A stretch of DNA of 64,000 bases from MAG-120531 sp038125995 (GTDB taxonomy: Bacteria; Bacteroidota; Bacteroidia; Flavobacteriales; Flavobacteriaceae): the NCBI GenBank assembly GCA_038125995.1, contig JAYPEX010000004.1, positions 1 through 64,000 of the forward strand. The letters are read 5' to 3'. A program made the position numbers and the translations under genes. The notes below the pieces were generated by a model that searched no databases, was not told the origin of the DNA, and was given only the letters and a program-made list of their open reading frames with translations. Shown here piece after piece: positions 1-9,207 of this stretch. Numbering within the stretch: the stretch's first letter is position 1; each line of letters begins with the position of its first letter.

Positions 1-920
1 ATTCCGGTATTAGATAAATTAAAATACTGTACGTCTGCGTTTAAATCATTGAGAGTTCCATCTATATTTAAAGCTAATTCAGCTGTTAATCCAGTTCCAA
101 AGACCTTTTTAAAATGATTAATTTCATCTATATCTAAGAGCACATCTTCTGATTTTAAGTGTAGCGTAACACTGTTGTAAAAATCCCTAAATGCTCCAGG
201 CTCATAATCCATTGCTAAAACTCCACTGAGGAATGACCCCTCTGTTTGAAGTTTCAATTGATCAAAACGCATCTGTTTTGGACTGTAAAAGAAATCAAAA
301 GAAGCTTTTTTTAATTGAATGTCGTTCAAGTAAAAACTCAAATGTTCAATAGAAGTTTTCAATTCTTTTTGATCTACAATAAATCGATCTGTTTTGATCT
401 GAATACTATCAAAAAAAACTAATGAATTTTGAACATTAGGATTGTGTATTTTAAGTTGCCCATTTGAGAGCTCAATTCCATCCGAACTCATATAAAAGTT
501 GGACTTCCCTTGTTTTTCTGACAATTTCTGAACAAATTGATCTAGATAATTATAACTACTATCTTTTGGAGTATTGATTTCTAATTTAAAATCTTCAAAT
601 TGAACTTTACTCAGATTTAAAGGGCCTCCAGCAATAATTTTTAGATTGTAGAGCTTCGATTTAATTTTAGAAGCGTAGATAATCGTGTCTTGAACTGGAT
701 CCTCGATTAATACATCGGTTAAACTGATGTTGAAGTTTAAAAATGAAGTTTTAACACGATCGATATTAATGGAGACGCCGTAGTTCTCATTAATTGAATT
801 TACAAGCCATCCAGCAAGTGTAGTTTGAACAGAGCCAATAGATCCTACAGCAGTTAAGACCACCAATACAATAGCGATAAATCTCGCTATTTTAAATCCT
901 ATAGATCTTAGTTTTTTGAT
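1..920 (-). CDS. TamB-like translocation/assembly protein (N-terminal part, cut by window edge)
   Basis: About 306 N-terminal residues of a large envelope protein are readable on the minus strand; the rest lies beyond base 1. A single membrane anchor (RFIAIVLVVLTAVGSIGS, near residues 10-28) precedes a long beta-rich region with NENYGVSINIDRVK just after it, the usual opening of Bacteroidota TamB/DUF490 proteins. Known members span the periplasm and help outer-membrane assembly or lipid transfer. The start is odd: the frame reads back to a TAA at 927-929 with no ATG, GTG or TTG before the anchor. An ATC at 918-920 would give MKKLRSIGFK, a normal-looking N-terminus; the first TTG (864-866) lies inside the anchor. 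It diverges from tsaD. The family call is good, the start uncertain. Confidence 0.75.
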   Translation of the reverse strand, partial: MKKLRSIGFKIARFIAIVLVVLTAVGSIGSVQTTLAGWLVNSINENYGVSINIDRVKTSFLNFNISLTDVLIEDPVQDTIIYASKIKSKLYNLKIIAGGPLNLSKVQFEDFKLEINTPKDSSYNYLDQFVQKLSEKQGKSNFYMSSDGIELSNGQLKIHNPNVQNSLVFFDSIQIKTDRFIVDQKELKTSIEHLSFYLNDIQLKKASFDFFYSPKQMRFDQLKLQTEGSFLSGVLAMDYEPGAFRDFYNSVTLHLKSEDVLLDIDEINHFKKVFGTGLTAELALNIDGTLNDLNADVQYFNLSNTG

Positions 921-942
921 AGTTCTTTATGTTTTACCTTTG
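915..942 (+). promoter_or_regulatory. Putative promoter of tsaD
   Basis: TTTG (915-918) and TACCTTTG (935-942) match the Bacteroidota -33 and -7 elements with a 16-nt spacer. Transcription would begin near 949, giving a leader of about 11 nt before the GTG at 960. The -33 element overlaps the presumed start codon of the divergent tamB-like gene. Confidence 0.5.
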
Positions 943-959
943 TACTTTAAATTTGAATC

Positions 960-1982
960 GTGAAACAACCCATTTATATATTAGCTATTGAATCCTCTTG
1001 TGATGATACTGCGGCAGCAGTATTCAAGAACAATTTACTGTTGAGCAATGTTGTAGCTTCACAAAAAATTCACCAAGAATACGGAGGTGTTGTTCCCGAA
1101 CTTGCTTCTAGAGCACATCAACAACACATTTTACCGGTTGTACACCAGGCTTTAGCTAAAGCAAATATCGACAAAAAAGATATATCTGCCATAGCTTTTA
1201 CACGTGGACCTGGTCTTATGGGTTCATTATTAGTTGGAACTTCATTTGCCAAGTCTTTAGCCTTGGGTTTAAACATCCCTTTGATCGAAGTAAATCACCT
1301 CCAAGGACATATTTTAGCTCATTTTATCAAAGATGAAATGGATCAACCAATGCCTGAGTTCCCATTTTTAGCATTGACAATTTCTGGAGGTCATACCCAA
1401 ATCATCAAAGTCAACAGTAATTTTGATATGAAAGTCTTAGGAGAAACCATTGATGACGCAGTGGGTGAAGCCTTTGATAAATCTGCTAAATTATTGGGAT
1501 TTCCCTATCCAGGAGGACCACTTATTGACCAATTTGCACATAGCGGAAATCCTAAGGCTTTTTTATTTCCCAAACCGAAGGTTAAGGGTCTAAACTTTAG
1601 TTTTAGTGGTCTAAAAACAAGTATCTTATACTTTTTAAGAGAACAAATTGCAGAAAACGAGAACTTTATCGAAGAAAACAAAGAAGATATTTGTGCTTCA
1701 ATTCAATACAGCATCGTTTCCATTTTGATGGACAAGCTTCAAAAAGCCTCAAAAGAAACAGGAATAAAGGAAATTGGTATTGGTGGAGGTGTTTCAGCTA
1801 ATAAAGGGATTAGAAACGCTTTAAAGCAGGCAGAGAAGGATTTTGGATGGAAAGTTCACCTACCAAAATTCGAATATTGTACCGATAATGCTGCAATGAT
1901 TGGAATAGTGGGTTATTTAAAATATCTTGAAGGTGATTTTTCAGAGCAAAAAATTACAGCAAAGGCTCGATACCATATTTAG
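960..1982 (+). CDS. tsaD: tRNA N6-adenosine threonylcarbamoyltransferase
   Basis: TsaD transfers the threonylcarbamoyl group to A37 of ANN-decoding tRNAs (t6A), working in the cytoplasm with TsaB and TsaE. The 340-residue length is normal. The ASKHA-fold N-terminus reads AIESSCDDTAAA (residues 9-20). The metal-binding HLQGH motif is at H113 and H117, SGGHTQ at 142-147, and the C-terminal nucleotide motifs GGGVSANKG and TDNAAMIG follow. The start is GTG and gives the conserved N-terminus directly. The rsmE start follows its stop codon without a gap, so the two are probably co-transcribed from the promoter at 915-942. Confidence 0.96.
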   Translation: MKQPIYILAIESSCDDTAAAVFKNNLLLSNVVASQKIHQEYGGVVPELASRAHQQHILPVVHQALAKANIDKKDISAIAFTRGPGLMGSLLVGTSFAKSLALGLNIPLIEVNHLQGHILAHFIKDEMDQPMPEFPFLALTISGGHTQIIKVNSNFDMKVLGETIDDAVGEAFDKSAKLLGFPYPGGPLIDQFAHSGNPKAFLFPKPKVKGLNFSFSGLKTSILYFLREQIAENENFIEENKEDICASIQYSIVSILMDKLQKASKETGIKEIGIGGGVSANKGIRNALKQAEKDFGWKVHLPKFEYCTDNAAMIGIVGYLKYLEGDFSEQKITAKARYHI

Positions 1983-2690
1983 ATGCAATTATTTTACAAC
2001 AGCGAATTAAAAGAAGGACAAACGACTTGTACGCTCGATCGTGAAGAGCGCAATCACCTGGTTAAAGTGCTTCGTAAAAACATAGACGATATTGTTCATT
2101 TTACCAATGGAAATGGTCTATTAGCAAAGGGAGTTATTCGGATGATTAGCTCTAATTCAGTCGATATAGAGCTTGTTGAAAGTCATTTAAAAAAGCCTCC
2201 AAAAGCAAAATTAACTATGGTGGTTGCTCCCACTAAAAACAACGATCGCTATGAATGGTTTTTAGAAAAAGCCACAGAAATAGGCATCAGTGAGATACAA
2301 CCAGTCATATGCAATCAATCAGAGCGTAGAGTGATCAAAGAAGATCGATTTGAACGAGTGATTCAATCCGCCTTAAAGCAGTCCTTAGAAGTCTATAAGC
2401 CAACACTTCTACCTTTGAAAACTCTCAAAGATTTTTTAAACGAAAATCACTCTGGTTCATTGTATATAGCGCATTGTGAAGATGATCAGCCCAGGGTTTA
2501 TTTAGACGACAGTTTAGTAGCTAATGAAGATTGTATCATCCTTATTGGTCCTGAGGGAGATTTCTCAAAAGATGAAATCGATCAAGCTCTCAATGCTGGT
2601 TTTAAAGCTGTATCTTTAGGTCATAAACGATTGAGAACGGAGACTGCTGCGGTTTATGCAACAGTGTTGTTTAACTCCAAAAACAGTTAA
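1983..2690 (+). CDS. rsmE: 16S rRNA (uracil1498-N3)-methyltransferase
   Basis: This 235-residue SPOUT-class methyltransferase modifies U1498 of 16S rRNA using S-adenosylmethionine. The knot-forming SAM motif GPEGDF is at 189-194 and the second signature SLGHKRLRTETAA at 211-223; both are diagnostic of RsmE. An N-terminal PUA-like RNA-binding part occupies roughly residues 1-70. The ATG directly abuts the tsaD stop codon, and the permease start lies 1 nt beyond its own stop, so it sits in the middle of a plus-strand operon concerned with RNA modification. Confidence 0.95.
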   Translation: MQLFYNSELKEGQTTCTLDREERNHLVKVLRKNIDDIVHFTNGNGLLAKGVIRMISSNSVDIELVESHLKKPPKAKLTMVVAPTKNNDRYEWFLEKATEIGISEIQPVICNQSERRVIKEDRFERVIQSALKQSLEVYKPTLLPLKTLKDFLNENHSGSLYIAHCEDDQPRVYLDDSLVANEDCIILIGPEGDFSKDEIDQALNAGFKAVSLGHKRLRTETAAVYATVLFNSKNS

Positions 2691-2691
2691 A

Positions 2692-3780
2692 ATGAATTCG
2701 AAGACTATAGCAGATGGCATCATTAGAGCAGCCCTTATTTTAGTGGGTATTTACCTGCTTCTAAAACTACTAGTCAGTATCAAAATTGTATTGCTATACC
2801 TACTATTAGCAAGTGTTTTATCCCTTATTGGAAGGCCTGTAGTCCTCTTTCTTAAGAACAAACTAAAATTCAATCAATCAATAGCTGCTCTTTTGAGTAT
2901 GTTGATGATCTTAGGGGTTTTTATAGGACTGTTCTTTCTTTTTATCCCTCTTTTAGTTCAACAAGGCGAAAACTTAAGTCTTTTGAATATAACCGAGCTT
3001 AAAACGAGCATAGAAGCCTCCTACAACGAATTATTAAAACACCTCAACATTGATTCTACAAGTGTAGATTTAGAATCAGAAAGCCACACTGGTATCATAG
3101 GACTCAATTTAGAATTCATTCCTGAGATCATCAATGGTCTTTTAGGTTTCTTAGGTAGTCTTAGCGCTGGATTATTTGCTACCTTATTTATTTCGTTTTT
3201 CTTTTTAAAGGATAGTAATATGCTGGAAAACACCATATTACTCTTTATGCCAAAAGAAAAGCACCTAAAGAGCAAAGAGGCATTTAGCACAATTAAAAAC
3301 TTATTATCTCGTTATTTTTTAGGGCTTTTACTACAAATTTTAATCCTCTTCTTAATTTATACCATCAGTTTGACCATCTTTGAGGTGCCAAATGCTATGA
3401 TGATCGCTTTTTTATGTGCATTATTAAACCTCATTCCTTATATAGGACCCATATTAGGTGCTCTTTTGATGGGTAGTTTAACTATGAGTAGTTTTTTAGG
3501 AGCTGATTTTGCAGATTTTATTTTACCAAAAACTATTTATGTACTCATCGGATTTGCTGTTGGACAGCTTGTAGATAATTTATTCACTCAACCTTTTATC
3601 TTCTCCAATAGCGTCAAATCACATCCACTTGAAATCTTCCTTATAATAGTCGTTGGAGGCCTTGTAGCAGGACCTATTGGAATGGTTTTAGCTATACCTT
3701 TTTACACCTCATTAAAGGTGATTTTAAAAGTGTTTTTCAAGGATTATAGTTTCGTAAAAAGCCTTACTAAAAATTTATAG
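2692..3780 (+). CDS. AI-2E family transporter (PerM-like permease)
   Basis: This polytopic inner-membrane protein has about eight hydrophobic segments. The layout is that of the AI-2E/PerM family: a two-helix N-terminus, a soluble stretch near residues 100-145, then paired helices ending with a GGLVAGPIGMVLAIPFY motif. Family members have been linked to export of autoinducer or to Na+/H+ antiport; the substrate cannot be told here. I chose the ATG at 2692, 1 nt after the rsmE stop, over the in-frame ATG at 2656, which would overlap rsmE by 35 nt and add a non-hydrophobic tail. Length is 362 residues, normal for the family. Confidence 0.85.
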   Translation: MNSKTIADGIIRAALILVGIYLLLKLLVSIKIVLLYLLLASVLSLIGRPVVLFLKNKLKFNQSIAALLSMLMILGVFIGLFFLFIPLLVQQGENLSLLNITELKTSIEASYNELLKHLNIDSTSVDLESESHTGIIGLNLEFIPEIINGLLGFLGSLSAGLFATLFISFFFLKDSNMLENTILLFMPKEKHLKSKEAFSTIKNLLSRYFLGLLLQILILFLIYTISLTIFEVPNAMMIAFLCALLNLIPYIGPILGALLMGSLTMSSFLGADFADFILPKTIYVLIGFAVGQLVDNLFTQPFIFSNSVKSHPLEIFLIIVVGGLVAGPIGMVLAIPFYTSLKVILKVFFKDYSFVKSLTKNL

Positions 3781-3787
3781 TATTACT

Positions 3788-4963
3788 TTGAATAAACTCA
3801 TATTAAATACTGGAATTCAAGAGTTTATAAAAAATAATATAACTACTGACATCATGTCAGTTTTGCTTTCTAAACCCTATTTTAATGGAATTACCAACAA
3901 GGAACTAGTCCAGCAAATTGAGTCTGTTAAAAAGGCTAAAAATAAGCTTCCTACTTGGTTTAACACCCAGGGTATATTCTACCCCAAAAAACTCCATATT
4001 GAACAAACCTCTTCCGAATTAACGGCAGCTTATAAATCCAATATAACTAAGGCAAATCGAATTGCTGATCTCAGTGGTGGACTTGGAGTCGATACATTTT
4101 ACTTTGCTAAAAATGCCAGCACAGTCGATCACTTTGAAATTAACACAGACCTTTCTGAAATCGTTCAACACAATTTTAATGCACTCAAAGTTAACAACAT
4201 TAACTGTCACAACGAAGATGGAATTGCTGCTGTTCTCAATTCAAATCAGTTTTACGATATGATCTATATCGATCCTGATCGTAGGGATCATCAAAAAAAC
4301 AGAGTGTTTTTTTTAAGTGATTGCAAGCCTGATGTTCCTATGCATTTAAAAATGCTGTTTGATAAGGCGCCTGTGATCATGCTTAAAACAGCACCCTTAC
4401 TTGATATAAGCCAAGGCATCAAAGATTTAATTGGTGTTAAGGATATTATTGCTCTAGCTGTAAAAAACGAACTCAAGGAACTGTTATGGATCTTAGAAAG
4501 GGATTTTGATCAAACTCCAACTGTTAAAGCAGTTAATTTAGAGAGTCCTCATTTGGATTTTAACAGCTTAATCGATTCAGAAGAAAAAATCAATATCACC
4601 CCTACTCCTATTGGTAATTACCTCTACGAACCCAATGTCGCTTTGCTAAAGATTGGAATGTTTAAAACAATTGCTGAGCAATTTAAGCTTGGTAAACTAC
4701 ATTCCAATACGCATCTATACACCTCAGATGCATTAATTGAATTCCCTGGGAGAATCTTTAAAATCAATAAAATACTCCACTACAACAAGAAAAACCTAAA
4801 GCTGTTTGAAAATACAAAGGCCAATATCAGTTGTAGAAATTTTAAACTCAGTGTCGAACAGCTCAAAAAAAAGCACCGCATCAAAGATGGCGGTGCTCAA
4901 TATCTAATCTTTACTACTGATTTAAATAATCAGGCAGTTGTTTTAGTATGCGAGAAGGCTTAG
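3788..4963 (+). CDS. Class I SAM-dependent methyltransferase (THUMP-like, Bacteroidota type)
   Basis: A SAM-binding motif DLSGGLGVDTFYFA lies at residues 94-107 and an acidic catalytic-type motif YIDPDRRD near 160-167. This layout is seen in a Bacteroidota family annotated as class I methyltransferase with a C-terminal THUMP-like domain; the substrate is unknown but probably RNA. The start is TTG. It is preferred over the ATG at 3853 because the early sequence MNKLILNTGIQEFI resembles how this family normally begins. The stop overlaps the convergent small dehydrogenase subunit by 4 nt. It is the last gene of the tsaD run. Confidence 0.8.
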   Translation: MNKLILNTGIQEFIKNNITTDIMSVLLSKPYFNGITNKELVQQIESVKKAKNKLPTWFNTQGIFYPKKLHIEQTSSELTAAYKSNITKANRIADLSGGLGVDTFYFAKNASTVDHFEINTDLSEIVQHNFNALKVNNINCHNEDGIAAVLNSNQFYDMIYIDPDRRDHQKNRVFFLSDCKPDVPMHLKMLFDKAPVIMLKTAPLLDISQGIKDLIGVKDIIALAVKNELKELLWILERDFDQTPTVKAVNLESPHLDFNSLIDSEEKINITPTPIGNYLYEPNVALLKIGMFKTIAEQFKLGKLHSNTHLYTSDALIEFPGRIFKINKILHYNKKNLKLFENTKANISCRNFKLSVEQLKKKHRIKDGGAQYLIFTTDLNNQAVVLVCEKA

Positions 4964-5670
4964 GTCAATAAATTACCCTCTTCATCCCACTTTGCTAAAT
5001 CGGCTCTTTTAGATTGGTCGATGCATTTTGCTAACCACTCTTTTTCATAAGAAACTCCGTGTTTATCTAATACTTCTTGAGGAACTCCATCCCAAACATT
5101 AGGAGTATTTCCTTTATATCCAAGATCTTTAATTCCCATTTCAGATGTAAAATAACCAGTGAGGGTTAAGTTTCTGACAAGGGAGAAAAAATTAACTTCA
5201 AAAGGTCGTTTTGCTGAAGGAGTATCGTAATCGTAATAGGCAATACCGTCGAGTATCTGCTTTTGACTTACTTCTTCTAGGGATTTAAACTCTTTTTCAA
5301 AACGAGTATTAGATTCGTGGTCTAACCACATCAAACCTCCTCTTAATCGCTGCTGAAATGCAGGGTAATCTTTTGCCATAAACTCTATAAAATCTGGACT
5401 TCCAGCATCAGTTGCAGATCCAAATTCACTATTAGCAGGCAATATCAAAGCACAGAGCACTCTAAGAGTATCCATTTCGTGCTCGTTAAAAAATTGCTCA
5501 GCGTACAGTTGTTTATCGATAGCTTTTTCTTGAGCAGTTCTACCGTAAACAGTAGCTCCATCAGTAATAACAGTAAGCTCTTGTTTTTCTAGTTCACCCT
5601 TACACGAAAGCGCAAAGGTTCCGGCCAGCGATCCAAGTATGATGGACTTTAAACTCTCTCTTCTATCCAT
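4960..5670 (-). CDS. Gluconate 2-dehydrogenase subunit 3 family protein (Tat-exported small subunit)
   Basis: This 236-residue protein belongs to the small-subunit family paired with GMC flavoprotein dehydrogenases. The chosen ATG gives the N-terminus MDRRESLKSIILGSLAG, with a twin-arginine motif at residues 3-4 and a hydrophobic core. A cysteine at 23 (FALSCKG) could be a lipidation site, though the box is atypical. A longer in-frame start at 5724 would bury the Tat motif and overlap the upstream gene. In known systems this subunit carries the Tat signal and takes the folded large subunit across the membrane with it. It starts 2 nt after the GMC oxidoreductase stop. Confidence 0.87.
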   Translation of the reverse strand: MDRRESLKSIILGSLAGTFALSCKGELEKQELTVITDGATVYGRTAQEKAIDKQLYAEQFFNEHEMDTLRVLCALILPANSEFGSATDAGSPDFIEFMAKDYPAFQQRLRGGLMWLDHESNTRFEKEFKSLEEVSQKQILDGIAYYDYDTPSAKRPFEVNFFSLVRNLTLTGYFTSEMGIKDLGYKGNTPNVWDGVPQEVLDKHGVSYEKEWLAKCIDQSKRADLAKWDEEGNLLT

Positions 5671-5672
5671 AA

Positions 5673-7394
5673 TTATATATTTTGAGCTTTGAGCTGTTGA
5701 ACAATATAGTCTGAAGTCCTCCAAGAAAGGGCTAAAATGGTCCAGGTTGGATTTTTATCCGCCTGAGACACAAAAGGTCCGGCATCTACAATAAATACGT
5801 TATTGGCGTCGTGTAGCTGTTGAAATTTATTCACTACTGATGTTTTAGAATCATTCCCCATACGAGTAGTTCCCACTTCATGAATTATTTCACCTGGTTT
5901 TGTAAGACCGTAATTATTAGCTGCACCTGGCTTTTCACCTAGAGCGATACCTCCCATGTTGTGAATGATTTCCTCAAAAGTATCTTGCATATGCTTGGTC
6001 TGTTTGATTTCTTGATCAGACCATTTATAATTAAAACGCAATACCGGTATTCCCCATTCATCTACTACCGAAGGATCAATTTCACAATAGTTATCTTTTC
6101 GAGCGATGGCTTCTCCTCTTCCCGACATTCCGAGAACTGAACCGTAGTACTTTTTTACGTCACTTCTTAAATGCTCTCCATACCCTCCGATCTTTTCTCC
6201 AAAGAATCGATTGAGATCGTTAGGGTTAAATCCAAATCCATAACCAGGCATCCCCATACCTCCCCAGACTTCAATATGATATCCTCGAGCGAAATCTAAT
6301 TTGGAATGGTCTCCCCACCAAGGGGTATAAACGTGCATCCCTCCTACACCATCCTCGTTATAGGACACATCTCTATTCATTAATTCTGGTATAAATGCAG
6401 CTCTGGAAGCTCCTGTAGAATCATGTAGGTATTTACCAACTACATCGGAACTATTTCCCAACCCATTAGGATGCTGCTTGGATTTTGAATTCAATAAGAT
6501 TCTAGCAGAAGAACATGCAGATGCTGCAAGTACAACTACCTTCCCTTTTAAAGAATACTCCTTGCGATCTTCTTTGTTGACATAAGACACTCCTGTTGCT
6601 CTACCTTCTTCATCCGTCAATACCTCACGTACCATAGCGTTGACATACATATCAATCTGTCCTCCATTTTTTTGAGCTGGAAAAATCAAACAAGAACCAG
6701 AAGAAAAATCAGCGTATACTTGACAAGACCGATTGCATTGACCGCAGTAGAAACAAACTCCTCTGTCTTCATTGATCTTTTTAGTAACCATCGACATACG
6801 CGAAGGAATTACTGGTATATTTGATTTACGAGCCCCTTTAATGTAAAAGAGTTCATGCAAACGAGGTTTTGGAGGTGGTAAGAAAAAACCATCGGGTTCA
6901 TTCTCTAAATGTTCCTTGCTTCCAAAAAGACCTATAAGCTTATCAACCTTATCGTAATAAGGCTTTACATCTTCATAACCTATCGGCCAGTTTTCACCTA
7001 ATCCATCAATGTCTTTGTGTTTGAAATCCCTCTGGGAAAAACGAAGCGATATTCTTCCCCAGTGGTTGGTTCTCCCCCCCAACATACGAGCTCTAAACCA
7101 GTTGAATTCTGTTCCTTCAGCCACTGTATAGGGTTCTCCTTCAATATCCCAACCTCCATAAAGGGCATCAAAATCACCAAAAGCTCTTTGGGTGTTTGCT
7201 CCGCGTCTTGGAGACTCATAGGGCCATTTTAATTGAGTACTTTGTTCAGGATTAGCAGGATCGTAAAAAGGACCTGCTTCAACTACAGCCACCTTTAATC
7301 CAGCCTCTGAAAGTACTTTAGTAGCCATTCCGCCACCAGCACCTGATCCTACAATAATAACATCGTAGACTTTAGAGGGTTCTTTTATTTGCAT
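5673..7394 (-). CDS. GMC family oxidoreductase, FAD-dependent, with Fe-S type cysteine motif
   Basis: The 573-residue large subunit begins with an FAD-binding Rossmann motif, VIIVGSGAGGGMATK (13-26), and has the GMC signature region GGRTNHWGR (106-114). The C-terminal half carries the conserved substrate-side motifs HEVGTTRMG and the final DAGPFVS and NPTWTILAL blocks. Four cysteines in C-x2-C-x2-C-x3-C spacing (214, 217, 220, 224) resemble the cluster site of FAD glucose and gluconate dehydrogenases. It has no signal peptide; export probably depends on the Tat signal of the downstream partner. The likely role is oxidation of a sugar or polyol in the periplasm. Substrate and electron acceptor are unknown, and no cytochrome gene is adjacent. 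Confidence 0.88.
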   Translation of the reverse strand: MQIKEPSKVYDVIIVGSGAGGGMATKVLSEAGLKVAVVEAGPFYDPANPEQSTQLKWPYESPRRGANTQRAFGDFDALYGGWDIEGEPYTVAEGTEFNWFRARMLGGRTNHWGRISLRFSQRDFKHKDIDGLGENWPIGYEDVKPYYDKVDKLIGLFGSKEHLENEPDGFFLPPPKPRLHELFYIKGARKSNIPVIPSRMSMVTKKINEDRGVCFYCGQCNRSCQVYADFSSGSCLIFPAQKNGGQIDMYVNAMVREVLTDEEGRATGVSYVNKEDRKEYSLKGKVVVLAASACSSARILLNSKSKQHPNGLGNSSDVVGKYLHDSTGASRAAFIPELMNRDVSYNEDGVGGMHVYTPWWGDHSKLDFARGYHIEVWGGMGMPGYGFGFNPNDLNRFFGEKIGGYGEHLRSDVKKYYGSVLGMSGRGEAIARKDNYCEIDPSVVDEWGIPVLRFNYKWSDQEIKQTKHMQDTFEEIIHNMGGIALGEKPGAANNYGLTKPGEIIHEVGTTRMGNDSKTSVVNKFQQLHDANNVFIVDAGPFVSQADKNPTWTILALSWRTSDYIVQQLKAQNI

Positions 7395-7484
7395 TCGTTA
7401 ATTAGTTTTGTTAGTCTATGCAATATATAAATTTAAAAGCGCATCCAAAAAATGGAAAAATTAATTTTTTAAAGTTTTATTGAG

Positions 7485-7492
7485 TATTTTTG
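7485..7492 (+). promoter_or_regulatory. -7 promoter element upstream of the MscS-type channel
   Basis: TATTTTTG matches the TANNTTTG consensus exactly. No TTG is seen at the expected -33 distance. It covers the TTG at 7490 that would otherwise extend the reading frame, which supports translation from the ATG at 7511. Confidence 0.4.
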
Positions 7493-7510
7493 AATATCAA
7501 TACAGACCTA

Positions 7511-9151
7511 ATGAATCATTTATATTTATTGTTAGTTTTTTTAAGCTTTCAACTTCATGCACAAGAAACTCCCTCAGTTTTAACTCAGAAAGACAGTCTT
7601 AATACTTCCATAAAATCAGAAGAAGGGGGACATCCTGTGATTGGTTTTTTTAATGATACCCTTTTTAAAGTACACTATGATATTGGTGGATTTTCAGCAT
7701 TGGAAAGAGCTACAGCTGTCAATCAAAGGATTCAACAACTCAAAGATTTAGATTACAGCAACGAACTCTTTACTCTTAAAAATGATCTCAATAACACTCA
7801 AATTCTGTACGGATCTAAAGTATTATTAGCCATCTCTGATCAAGACGCTGCTATTCAGCAAGTGGACCGCAAAACACTCGCAACTAGCTATAAGAATACC
7901 ATTTCAGAAGCCTACAGGTCTTACAAAGATGAAACCAGCCTCTACTCACTGTCAAAAAACATTGGATTAGCACTACTAATTATAGCCATCACCTATTTCA
8001 CCATCAAATACGTACTCAGATTGTTTCGACTGCTATCAGTCAAGATATACGAGCAAAAGAACAAGAGAATCAAGGGAATTAACATCAGAAACTACACCCT
8101 CTTTGATGCTAAAAGTCAAGTTAATGCGCTAATTAATCTCAATTCTATTGTCAAGTGGATCGTACTACTGTTTATAGTCTATATCAGTATACCTTTGCTT
8201 TTTGGTGTCTTTCCCTGGACTAAAGACCTAGGGGCAACCTTATTTGGATACGTTCTAAGTCCGCTAAAACGAATTCTGTTTTCAGTTGTGGATTACTTAC
8301 CGAATATAATTACAATTGCCGTAATAATTTTTGTGTTCAGATATGTCCTCAGAGGAATAAAATATCTCAAATCTGAAATTGAGTTAGAGCGTTTAAAACT
8401 TCCTGGTTTCTATCCCGATTGGGCCTCTCCTACTTATCAAATCATAAGAGTACTCGTTGTCGCATTTATGATTGTTGTGATCTTTCCTTACTTGCCGGGA
8501 AGTGAATCTCCTATATTTAAAGGAGTATCAGTCTTTTTAGGATTCTTGTTCACCTTTGGATCAGCTGGATCACTATCAAACCTAATCTCAGGAATCATCC
8601 TTACCTACATGAGACTCTACAAGATTGGAGATCGTATTAAAATTGGAAATACCGTTGGTGATGTTGTAGAAAAAAATATTCTCGTGACTCGTATCAGAAC
8701 CATCAAGAATGAACTCGTTTCTGTTCCCAATTCAACGGTGATGAGTAGTCATACCGTAAATTTTACTTCAGAGGCAGAAAAGACTGGACTAATTATACAT
8801 TCAACTGTTACCATTGGATATGACGTTCCATGGAAACTAGTGCACGAGGCCCTTATCGAAGCTGCTCAACAAACAGAGTTTATTTTAAAGGATCCTAAAC
8901 CATTTGTATTGCAGACCAGCTTAAATGATTTTTATGTCTCTTATGAAATCAATGCATACACGCATCACGCAAGTAAACAAGCCATAATCTACTCTGAGCT
9001 ACATGCACATATTCAAGATTGTTGTAACACCAGAGAAATAGAAATAATGTCTCCGCATTACACAGCAGCGAGAGATGGAAATCAAAAAGCAGTTCCACAA
9101 GAATACTTACCAAGAGACTACACCCCAGAGGGTTTTATCATAAAAAAATAA
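7511..9151 (+). CDS. Mechanosensitive ion channel (MscS) family protein
   Basis: From ATG 7511 the protein is 546 residues and begins with a signal peptide (MNHLYLLLVFLSFQLHAQ). A periplasmic stretch follows, then several membrane helices, and then the MscS pore and beta domain (FGSAGSLSNLISGII, then YKIGDRIKIGNTVGDVVEKN). MscS-type channels open under membrane tension to release solutes on hypo-osmotic shock. This one is larger than the minimal MscS and has the extra N-terminal module common in Bacteroidota. I prefer 7511 over the TTG at 7490 because that TTG lies inside a perfect -7 element and the shorter form gives a clean signal peptide. Confidence 0.9.
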   Translation: MNHLYLLLVFLSFQLHAQETPSVLTQKDSLNTSIKSEEGGHPVIGFFNDTLFKVHYDIGGFSALERATAVNQRIQQLKDLDYSNELFTLKNDLNNTQILYGSKVLLAISDQDAAIQQVDRKTLATSYKNTISEAYRSYKDETSLYSLSKNIGLALLIIAITYFTIKYVLRLFRLLSVKIYEQKNKRIKGINIRNYTLFDAKSQVNALINLNSIVKWIVLLFIVYISIPLLFGVFPWTKDLGATLFGYVLSPLKRILFSVVDYLPNIITIAVIIFVFRYVLRGIKYLKSEIELERLKLPGFYPDWASPTYQIIRVLVVAFMIVVIFPYLPGSESPIFKGVSVFLGFLFTFGSAGSLSNLISGIILTYMRLYKIGDRIKIGNTVGDVVEKNILVTRIRTIKNELVSVPNSTVMSSHTVNFTSEAEKTGLIIHSTVTIGYDVPWKLVHEALIEAAQQTEFILKDPKPFVLQTSLNDFYVSYEINAYTHHASKQAIIYSELHAHIQDCCNTREIEIMSPHYTAARDGNQKAVPQEYLPRDYTPEGFIIKK

Positions 9152-9207
9152 AATTCTCTAATAAACTCGTGTCTAAAGCCTATTAAAAAATTAAATACTT
9201 CAATTAA

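Noticed and set aside
7490..7510. TTG start for the MscS-type gene
   Set aside because: The TTG is part of a perfect -7 element, and ATG 7511 begins a normal signal peptide.
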